Assembly (NCBI GenBank): GCA_964438715.1
Contig: CAYTLQ010000304.1
Coordinates: forward strand, 1 to 5,186
DNA length: 5,186 nucleotides
Source: CAYTLQ01 sp964438715
GTDB lineage: Bacteria > Bacteroidota > Ignavibacteria > Ignavibacteriales > Ignavibacteriaceae
Direction: 5' to 3'
The notes beneath the pieces were generated by a model that was not told the origin of the DNA, made no database searches, and saw nothing but the letters and a program-made list of their open reading frames with translations. This document shows positions 1 to 5,186 of this stretch, in pieces; position 1 is the stretch's first letter; every line of letters starts with the position of its first letter. The position numbers and the translations under genes were made by a program.

Positions 1-1997
1 GTACTAGCCATAGTTTCATATCCCCATTCCGATTTTAATTTCCATGCCTGTTCTTTTTTATAGGCGATCGATTTTTCAAAATAGGATACCGATTCGGAGT
101 AATTTTTCATATCCTGAAAACTCAGCCCGATATTATGATTACATTCAGCCATGTTGGAGCTGTCATTAATCATTTTGTAAAACTCAGATGCCTTTTTATA
201 TGACTCAATTGCCTGAGGATAATTCATTACGGTACGGTAAATACTACCCATCTTAAAATATACTTGTGCACTCAACTTATTCGACGAAACAATTCCGGCC
301 ATAAGTTCGCACTGTTTTATGAGCTTCATTGCTTCGTCTGTTTGTCCATTGTCACCCATAATATCTGCTTCACTTGCAAGATCGTACAGAATATTATTCT
401 CGATAATAACATCTTTATACTTTTTGGTTAGTGCAATCAGTTCAGCATCAGTTTTTATATCATCAATTAAAATCTTAAAAAAATCTTTGGTAATATCGGA
501 GCCATTGAGTACCCAAGTCGCAAAAGTCTCATTGAGATCCCAATTAACACCAAGATATTTGGCAGGATAAGTTAACACATAACTGAAATATGCAAGAATA
601 CCGGGAGTGTCAGTTGTCATCATGGCTTCAATCATATTCTTACCAGCAAAATAACCGCTCGTTATTTTGGTCGTCCATCGATCATCTTTTTGGGTGTATT
701 CCTGCAGGTTCTTTCCCATCTCATTGATAATCCCGCGCATCAGGTTTAATAATCGTTCCTCAAATTTTCCATCAGCATATAGTTGAAGCATCCTTGAATC
801 ATAAAGCGGGGTTGTTCCATCTCCATTGTAGTAAATCTTAACCAGTGCATTTCTTAGGATAAGAGAATTGTCATTCATATTGTTTGGGTATATTTTTACC
901 CCAACCAGATCAAGAATGAAAACATTTTTTTCTGCGCGTGTTGTATCCTTTATTTTTATACTTACAAGAGAGGTATTATCATACACTTCTAAAACTTTTG
1001 AGCGCCCTACATAATAGGACTGATGCTCAGACAACCCGGTAACATGGAGCCCGGTAACATTTCCTGTGGATCCGGGAATCACTCCATCATTTTTTCCACC
1101 ATCAATTAATACGATTAAAGAATCGCGGGTAATGTTTTTCAAAGCAAGAATGAAGAATCCGCCCTCTATAGCACTCTTATCATTTAGCGTAAAAGAGGGT
1201 ACCAAAGTGAACTTCTTATCGAGAATTTTCATTGCAGTATTGAAATTCACATAAATCCGGTACAAGTCTCCAACTAATGTGTTGTCATTAACCCTAAAAG
1301 AAAATTTCATACCTGCATCGAGATACTTTTCAGCAGAATCATATTTACCCAAACCGATATTGATTTCAGCAAAATCACGATGTACTTTTAATTTTTCCTC
1401 ATCTGATTTTGCTTCAGATAATGAAGAATTGAAAGTACTTTCGAGAGACTTATATGTGTTGAAAATCTGTTGCTCCACCCCAATTTTATCATTGAATATT
1501 TGTAGGGAAGAAGAATCTGCCACTTCAAGGGCAATTTCAAGTCCTTTTTTGTAATAGCTGATTGCTTCACTCGAAAAACCAAACGACTTAAGATAGTCAC
1601 CTATTTGTTCATAAATTGAGGGTAACTTAGGAAGAATACTATATTGAATAGCGGCTTTTTCTGCCAGCATTTGATAATGGAGTGCTAATCCGGGCTGTTC
1701 TAGTTTTTCATAAGCGTAACCAATGTTTCGTAGGCAAATAATCAGGTTATCAAAACTCCGGGCACGCTCATAAGAATACAAGATTTCCGCCCATTTTTGT
1801 ATTGCATCGTAGTAGCGTTCATTATTATAGTCTCCCAGTGCCTCATTGTGAAGTTCGATAGCTCGTTCCTCACTATAGACCACATATTCCGGATAGGTGA
1901 GATTTTGCCCTTTTACCTCCTTTGTACCCCAAACAACTAAAAGTGCAAACACCAAAAGGCTAATTTTTCTGTTGAAAGGTAAATTTACTGAATTCAT
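1..1997 (-). CDS. Secreted TPR-repeat protein with central beta-rich domain (C-terminus beyond window)
   Basis: The frame is open from an ATG at 1995-1997 to the window edge, giving 665 codons with no stop, so the C-terminus is missing. The start is fixed by GGAGG nine bases upstream. Residues 1-30 look like a signal peptide: Arg10-Lys11, a hydrophobic stretch at about 12-23, and possible cleavage after VKG (30), so export is likely. Residues about 45-245 are helical pairs with TPR character (aromatic, Gly and Ala spacing, for example the region with NIGYAYEKLEQPGLALHY). Residues about 255-400 are beta-rich, with GGKNDGVIPG at 300-309, a turn type shared by FlgT-C-like and other small beta-barrel domains; that resemblance is only by pattern. 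Residues 400-540 look helical and unassigned. From about 540 TPRs resume (AQVYFKMGSIYR, then AECNHNIGLSFQ) and run off the edge. TPRs normally bind proteins, so an exported scaffold is plausible. A C-terminal effector domain such as CHAT could lie beyond the window. The exact function is unknown. Confidence 0.88.
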   Translation of the reverse strand, partial: MNSVNLPFNRKISLLVFALLVVWGTKEVKGQNLTYPEYVVYSEERAIELHNEALGDYNNERYYDAIQKWAEILYSYERARSFDNLIICLRNIGYAYEKLEQPGLALHYQMLAEKAAIQYSILPKLPSIYEQIGDYLKSFGFSSEAISYYKKGLEIALEVADSSSLQIFNDKIGVEQQIFNTYKSLESTFNSSLSEAKSDEEKLKVHRDFAEINIGLGKYDSAEKYLDAGMKFSFRVNDNTLVGDLYRIYVNFNTAMKILDKKFTLVPSFTLNDKSAIEGGFFILALKNITRDSLIVLIDGGKNDGVIPGSTGNVTGLHVTGLSEHQSYYVGRSKVLEVYDNTSLVSIKIKDTTRAEKNVFILDLVGVKIYPNNMNDNSLILRNALVKIYYNGDGTTPLYDSRMLQLYADGKFEERLLNLMRGIINEMGKNLQEYTQKDDRWTTKITSGYFAGKNMIEAMMTTDTPGILAYFSYVLTYPAKYLGVNWDLNETFATWVLNGSDITKDFFKILIDDIKTDAELIALTKKYKDVIIENNILYDLASEADIMGDNGQTDEAMKLIKQCELMAGIVSSNKLSAQVYFKMGSIYRTVMNYPQAIESYKKASEFYKMINDSSNMAECNHNIGLSFQDMKNYSESVSYFEKSIAYKKEQAWKLKSEWGYETMAS
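1035..1060 (-). repeat. Imperfect 15-bp tandem duplication inside the TPR gene
   Basis: The 11-base word CCCGGTAACAT (plus strand) occurs at 1035-1045 and again at 1050-1060, a period of 15 bp or five codons. In the protein it gives NVTGL followed by HVTGL at residues 313-322, directly after the GGKNDGVIPG turn. The reading frame is kept. It looks like a small in-frame duplication, or a natural beta-repeat, in the central domain. Confidence 0.7.
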
Positions 1998-2006
1998 CTA
2001 CAGCGC

Positions 2007-2011
2007 CCTCC
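2007..2011 (-). promoter_or_regulatory. Shine-Dalgarno site of the secreted TPR gene
   Basis: The minus strand reads GGAGG here, nine bases before the ATG at 1997. It is a full-strength ribosome binding site and decides the start of a gene whose far end is outside the window. Strong sites like this are uncommon in classical Bacteroidia, which weakly argues for another FCB lineage. Confidence 0.8.
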
Positions 2012-2030
2012 GCTGATTGATATTTTTTGT

Positions 2031-2036
2031 ATTATA
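2031..2036 (-). promoter_or_regulatory. Possible -10 box (TATAAT) for the secreted TPR gene
   Basis: The minus strand reads an exact TATAAT, 33 bases before the ATG and 18 bases beyond the hairpin at 2055-2082. A start of transcription about seven bases downstream would leave a leader of roughly 25 bases. No good TTGACA-like -35 is visible at 16-18 bp spacing, where the sequence overlaps the end of the hairpin. In AT-rich DNA such a box can occur by chance, so this is a weak call. Confidence 0.35.
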
Positions 2037-2054
2037 TTTATCTGTTTTAAAGAC

Positions 2055-2082
2055 ACAGAGCGGATCTTTCGATCCGCTCTGT
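2055..2082 (-). terminator. Perfect 12-bp hairpin with GAAA loop, probable terminator or attenuator
   Basis: Two 12-base arms (ACAGAGCGGATC and its exact complement) flank four bases. On the minus-strand transcript the loop is GAAA, a stable GNRA tetraloop, whereas on the plus strand it is UUUC. This favours a role in minus-strand RNA. It starts 17 bases after the TAA of the 250-residue secreted protein. What follows is GTCTTTAAAA, only a short U stretch, so termination may be partial. It could instead protect the upstream mRNA from 3' decay and lower expression of the downstream TPR gene. Confidence 0.7.
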
Positions 2083-2099
2083 CAATTAGAGAATTATTA

Positions 2100-2852
2100 T
2101 TAATAAACTGACCAGGTGAAATCTGCGGCAGTTGTATAATCGTATTCAAGCAGATTGTAAGAATTTGACCAATAGTAGTATATGTATCTGCCCTGTGAAC
2201 TGCTCCACATGTTATCGGTTTCAGCATAAAGGTCAGTCCAGCCTTTACCAATATTTGTGAATACTACATAGTATCCGGGATTGATATAACCTTTGTAAAT
2301 ACCATCAATGTAAACATAGATTGTATAAGCAGTATAGTTTTCAACCTTTACATCAACTACTTTTGCACCAGGACCGCGTGTCGAGGCTAATTCACTCTCA
2401 ATAGAGCTGATTGTTGAAGAGAGATTTTTTGCTTCTGATTTATTATTGCCGAACAGTGGATTTTCCCATACCTGCGCAATAGTCTTCAGAGCAGTTACAT
2501 TTTTCTGTTTTACAGCTAAATCCTGTGCTTCTTTTAACAAATCGTTAGCAGTAATCTGAGCTTTTTTTCCGGTAGCTTTTTCTTCCATGAAAAGAATCAT
2601 TGAAGCACTCACAAGAGAGTTAACATCTCCGTATTTTCTGCCGTCATCTATCATTATACCAACCTGATCGAGTGCAAGAGTTGAACTGCCAAGTTGAGCT
2701 TTAAAGTCAATAGTTCTGGCAGGAACATCAACTTTCTCTTTCTTGTCTTTTGTGGTTTCCTTAGCATCTTTGGTTTGTGCGAAAACGATAGATGTTGTTC
2801 CGAAAGCCATCAGAACGAAAAGAATCATAACGAGCCGATTAATTGAACGCAT
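2100..2852 (-). CDS. Secreted 250-residue protein with tyrosine-rich beta C-terminal domain, function unknown
   Basis: This is a complete gene of 250 codons ending in TAA. I chose the ATG at 2850-2852 because GGAG lies six bases upstream; the in-frame TTG at 2862-2864 overlaps that site and is unlikely to be used. Residues 1-25 form a clear signal peptide (Arg2, Arg6, hydrophobic 7-18, cleavage after VFA before Gln26), so the product is exported; there is no lipobox Cys. Residues 26-42 are a Lys/Asp/Glu/Thr-rich linker. Residues about 50-155 are mostly amphipathic helix. Residues about 163-250 look beta-stranded, with VYIDGIYKGYINPG at 180-193, reminiscent of PEGA-type or similar small beta-sandwich domains, though I cannot assign a family. 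The last 80 residues hold 17 Tyr, 4 Trp and 2 Phe. No Cys is present. It lies between a TPR-CHAT gene and a secreted TPR gene in the same direction, so it may be a partner, but nothing in its own sequence shows an enzymatic site. Confidence 0.88.
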   Translation of the reverse strand: MRSINRLVMILFVLMAFGTTSIVFAQTKDAKETTKDKKEKVDVPARTIDFKAQLGSSTLALDQVGIMIDDGRKYGDVNSLVSASMILFMEEKATGKKAQITANDLLKEAQDLAVKQKNVTALKTIAQVWENPLFGNNKSEAKNLSSTISSIESELASTRGPGAKVVDVKVENYTAYTIYVYIDGIYKGYINPGYYVVFTNIGKGWTDLYAETDNMWSSSQGRYIYYYWSNSYNLLEYDYTTAADFTWSVY

Positions 2853-2858
2853 AAAGTA

Positions 2859-2862
2859 CTCC
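2859..2862 (-). promoter_or_regulatory. Shine-Dalgarno site deciding the start of the 250-residue gene
   Basis: The minus strand reads GGAG six bases before the ATG at 2852. The alternative TTG start four codons upstream shares a base with this site and has no comparable site of its own at proper spacing, so the ATG is preferred. Confidence 0.75.
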
Positions 2863-2907
2863 AAGTATTAGTGAATTGAATTATGATTAATTAGTTTATT
2901 TACATTT

Positions 2908-2913
2908 ATTATA
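2908..2913 (-). promoter_or_regulatory. Possible -10 box (TATAAT) for the 250-residue secreted protein
   Basis: An exact TATAAT on the minus strand lies 55 bases before the ATG at 2852, which would give a leader of about 48 bases. At 17-bp spacing the -35 position is GAACTT, a poor match to TTGACA, and falls inside the palindrome at 2921-2936. Chance occurrence in AT-rich DNA is possible, but the same box is found ahead of the next gene too. Confidence 0.4.
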
Positions 2914-2920
2914 TCTCGGT

Positions 2921-2936
2921 GAACTTATAAAAGTTC
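2921..2936. promoter_or_regulatory. Palindrome GAACTT-N4-AAGTTC, possible operator
   Basis: Six-base arms are exact inverted complements around ATAA. The element sits seven bases upstream of the TATAAT box, covering the expected -35 region. No U run follows on either strand, so it does not look like an intrinsic terminator. The position suits a dimeric repressor or activator site for the 250-residue gene. No regulator gene is in view, so the call rests on symmetry and position only. Confidence 0.35.
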
Positions 2937-2947
2937 CCATAATATAG

Positions 2948-2956
2948 AAAAAAAAA
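2948..2956 (-). other. Nine-T run just after the CHAT stop codon
   Basis: The minus strand carries nine T in a row beginning two bases after the TGA at 2959-2961. A U run right after a gene suggests a transcription end, but I see no stable stem immediately before it, since the preceding end of the CDS is AT-rich. It is therefore only a possible weak or factor-assisted termination site. Confidence 0.3.
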
Positions 2957-2958
2957 TA

Positions 2959-5186
2959 TCACTTTATTTCATTGCTTGTTATCATAAAATACGGTGCCCA
3001 GAAAAACGGATGCTTCCAGTCTAATTCATCAGGGTCATTTAATACCGAAAGCTGAGCTAACCTTAATGCCTTATGAAAAGGTAATTTCTCCTCTAAAATA
3101 TACTTAAATAATTCTTCTATAACCCGCTGTGTTGATTTATCATCAACAATCCAAAGCGTTGCAAACAAAGAGGCCGTTCCGGCATAAATAAATGCCCGAC
3201 TCAAACCAACAACATCATCACCGGCAGATTTTCGGTCTCCAAGAAAACTACCAACCTGCCCCGACTGACAAGCACTTAAAACAACGAGATTACTTTTAAT
3301 TTCTAAGTTAAAAACCTCCTCAGCCGTAAGTATCCCGTCATCCTGTGATGATTTTGTAAATAGTAATTTACTTTTTAAAGCATTCGATGGCTCAAAAATA
3401 CCATGTGTGCCAAAGTGTACAATATCATAATTCCCAATAACGGATTTAATCCGTGTTTCAGTTGCGCTATCTTTTGTGAGGAGTAAAGGCTCAGTGAAAT
3501 GTGAGGAAACCGCTTCTGCTTCTGCAAGACTACCCGGTAACGGATTCCAACCCGGTATAGGGTATATTGGGTCTCCGATAATTAATGCCTTAGCAAAATT
3601 TCCCGATCGATCAATTTTCCTCTTGTACAAATATGGTAATACACTAGCTGAAGGAAGCATCATAATTTCAAACTCTTCAATCAGGAATTTTGGCCTTACT
3701 ATATGTTTGTTTTTTGCAAAATCTAAATGAGCAGGAGATGTGATAAGGGCATTAAATGGTAAATGATGTAATATTCCGTGTGGTATAATATAAACATACT
3801 CTTTACCTTCTAACTTCGATTTTATTTCCTTACCTATAAGCACATTAAAAAGATTAAAAAATCGGTACTGCCAATTTCCATTAGTTACCTCATCAGCCCA
3901 TTTTTGCTCCATCACAGGATATGGATTCCTGTTACCGCTTTTCACTTCTGAAGCTTTCACATTTGCCTTAAACTGGCTTCGGTAGTTATGGAAACTAATT
4001 ATCTCTGCTAAAACCGAAGTAACCGAGTCTTCAACCGAATAATTCTGTAGAAATATTGGTTTTGCAAAAACTGAGTCCAAATCAATTACGAGTACCACAC
4101 TGAATGATTTACCAATAAAATACTCCAGGAAAGCCCCTTTGGAGTCGATGCACTTTCTTATCTCGGAGAGTGTTACCGGTTGCACGCTTTTAAGAGAGGC
4201 ATAATCGGGTTCCTTCTCATTCAGGTCTTTCAGTACCTCGTCATATTCGCTACTGAGTTTTGCGTAAGTTTCTGCACTATCAGGAATTTCAGAAATAAAT
4301 TCCATTCTTCGCCGCAGTTCTTTTTCTTGTGCAATCAGTGTGGCAACCTCCGGCGGATAATTTTTATTTTTTCCGATTTCTTTCGTCGCAAGCATATCCA
4401 ATAAAGATCGTGCTTTTGCTTTTTCTATTGTTTCAAAAAGCGCATCATAGCTTTTTTCTCTGTAGAGAAGTTCAATCAGGTTTTCATAGTAAAATACTTT
4501 ATCGTCAAAAAAAGAAGAGCGTAATGTTTCATCATGTACATTACTTCGTAGTTTTTCAATGACATTTAATGCCTTCGATAATGAGTCAATCGCAGAACGG
4601 TTTAAATTAGACCGAAGAACAGAATCAGTGTTGGAGAATGCCATTTTTTTAAGTAAAATTCCTGAATTTGCCGTTGCTACTGCCGACCAAAGGATATTTT
4701 TTTCTTCAGTGAATTGTCTTATTGCAATTCGGTAATAGTAAAGTGTGCTGTCATCAGTTCCAATGAGATCAAAGCATCTGGCTTTATTTATGTAACCTAT
4801 CCCCGAAGGGACTAATCGTATTGACTCATCTATAAGGCTTAATGCCTTCTGAAGGTAATTCCGGAATTTACTGTCATCATTTTCCAAAACTGCATAGTCT
4901 CTAAACGCCCTTCCAAGATTAAGTAACGATTTCGAAAGAAGTAAAGAATCATTTCGTTTCCTGTCGCTCTTTACAACTTTTTCAAGATAGAATAACGAAC
5001 TTTCGTAGTCGCCCTTTGCCTGATAAATAAGAGCTTTATTATTAAGAATGTTATTTTGTTCAATTAAATATTCGGGAGGAATTTGACTTTCTTCTGTAAA
5101 TGTTAATAACAGATTTTCCAGTCGTGCCTCTGCAAGTCCGTAATAATATAATGCAGTATCAGGAATATTAAATCCCTGAGAAGAAT
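2959..5186 (-). CDS. TPR-CHAT domain protein, caspase/separase-like peptidase (N-terminus beyond window)
   Basis: The frame is open from the window edge to TGA at 2959-2961, giving 741 visible codons; an apparent start at 4887 is only an internal TTG, because the coding frame and TPR pattern continue upstream. Residues 1 to about 250 are helical TPR-like repeats (for example NNKALIYQAKGDYESSLFYL). The segment AKARSLLDML near 258-268 is typical of the TPR-to-CHAT junction, and a charged helical linker follows to about 340. The CHAT region fills the rest: IIPHGILHHLPFNAL (466-480), then HFGTHG with putative catalytic His594, LSACQSG with putative nucleophile Cys639, the GDDVVGLSRAFIYAGT block, and the C-terminal HPFFWAPYFMI (725-735). 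His and Cys are 45 residues apart, as usual in the family. CHAT proteins belong to clan CD with caspases and separase and cut proteins; several act in bacterial signalling or defence, with TPRs binding the activator or substrate. The substrate and cell location here are unknown. The next gene, 106 bp downstream, encodes a secreted protein. Confidence 0.93.
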   Translation of the reverse strand, partial: SSQGFNIPDTALYYYGLAEARLENLLLTFTEESQIPPEYLIEQNNILNNKALIYQAKGDYESSLFYLEKVVKSDRKRNDSLLLSKSLLNLGRAFRDYAVLENDDSKFRNYLQKALSLIDESIRLVPSGIGYINKARCFDLIGTDDSTLYYYRIAIRQFTEEKNILWSAVATANSGILLKKMAFSNTDSVLRSNLNRSAIDSLSKALNVIEKLRSNVHDETLRSSFFDDKVFYYENLIELLYREKSYDALFETIEKAKARSLLDMLATKEIGKNKNYPPEVATLIAQEKELRRRMEFISEIPDSAETYAKLSSEYDEVLKDLNEKEPDYASLKSVQPVTLSEIRKCIDSKGAFLEYFIGKSFSVVLVIDLDSVFAKPIFLQNYSVEDSVTSVLAEIISFHNYRSQFKANVKASEVKSGNRNPYPVMEQKWADEVTNGNWQYRFFNLFNVLIGKEIKSKLEGKEYVYIIPHGILHHLPFNALITSPAHLDFAKNKHIVRPKFLIEEFEIMMLPSASVLPYLYKRKIDRSGNFAKALIIGDPIYPIPGWNPLPGSLAEAEAVSSHFTEPLLLTKDSATETRIKSVIGNYDIVHFGTHGIFEPSNALKSKLLFTKSSQDDGILTAEEVFNLEIKSNLVVLSACQSGQVGSFLGDRKSAGDDVVGLSRAFIYAGTASLFATLWIVDDKSTQRVIEELFKYILEEKLPFHKALRLAQLSVLNDPDELDWKHPFFWAPYFMITSNEIK

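Noticed and set aside
319..570. Plus-strand Ser/Ile-rich frame resembling a membrane protein
   Set aside because: It is antisense to the continuous coding frame of the secreted TPR gene, with no ribosome site, and its hydrophobicity follows from reverse-strand composition.
1388..1600. Minus-strand 70-codon frame within the TPR gene
   Set aside because: The continuous 665-codon frame with a signal peptide, ribosome site and TPR pattern explains this stretch; the short frame is its out-of-phase shadow.
1994..2251. Minus-strand 85-codon frame overlapping the end of the 250-residue gene, spanning the hairpin and ending in an ATGA overlap with the TPR start
   Set aside because: It lies mostly inside another gene in a different frame, has no ribosome site I can see and no protein-like pattern; the ATGA overlap looks accidental.
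2921..2936. Palindrome as an intrinsic terminator of the CHAT gene
   Set aside because: The arms are only six AT-rich base pairs, and no U run follows on the minus-strand transcript; the nearby T run lies before the stem and not after it.
3476..3730. Plus-strand open frame opposite the CHAT domain
   Set aside because: It is antisense to a highly conserved CHAT coding segment, and its translation shows no domain or signal pattern of its own.
4180..4562. Two overlapping plus-strand frames, one with hydrophobic stretches
   Set aside because: They mirror the Lys/Glu-rich TPR-CHAT linker on the other strand; antisense of charged helices readily gives Phe/Leu-rich frames.
4885..4887. Internal TTG as the start of the CHAT protein
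   Set aside because: The frame stays open for another 99 codons to the window edge with TPR-like helical pattern, and no ribosome site is seen ahead of the TTG.

Overview
The window is AT-rich and coding-dense. All three genes lie on the minus strand, so transcription runs from position 5186 towards 1. The two outer genes are cut by the window edges. The gene families (a TPR-CHAT protease-like protein and secreted TPR and beta-domain proteins of unknown function) suggest a Bacteroidota/Ignavibacteria/Kapabacteria-like (FCB group) bacterium. The two visible start codons have clear GGAG(G) Shine-Dalgarno sequences and TATAAT-like boxes upstream, and I see no TAnnTTTG-type promoter of classical Bacteroidia. 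The taxonomic call is an inference from style and not from a marker gene.

In transcription order: (1) 5186-2959 holds the C-terminal 741 residues of a TPR-CHAT protein, with the caspase/separase-like His-Cys dyad intact (CAT codon at 3403-3405, TGT codon at 3268-3270). (2) A 106-bp gap carries a 9-T run just after the stop, a 6-bp-arm palindrome and a TATAAT box. (3) 2852-2100 encodes a 250-residue secreted protein with a signal peptide, a Lys-rich linker, a helical middle and a tyrosine-rich beta C-terminus. (4) A 102-bp gap holds a perfect 12-bp hairpin with a GAAA loop, another TATAAT box and a strong GGAGG. (5) 1997-1 encodes the first 665 residues of a secreted TPR protein: TPR helices at both ends around a beta-rich centre with a GxxxGVxxG-type turn.

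The three genes are co-directional and closely spaced, but each gap contains possible promoter or terminator elements. They may be separate transcription units or one operon with internal control. Two of the three products are exported by signal peptide; the localisation of the CHAT protein cannot be judged because its N-terminus is missing. A working hypothesis is a protease-centred module with TPR scaffolding and a small exported partner or substrate. Only the CHAT dyad, the signal peptides and the gene order are directly visible. No RNA genes, insertion sequences, CRISPR arrays or convincing plus-strand genes were seen.
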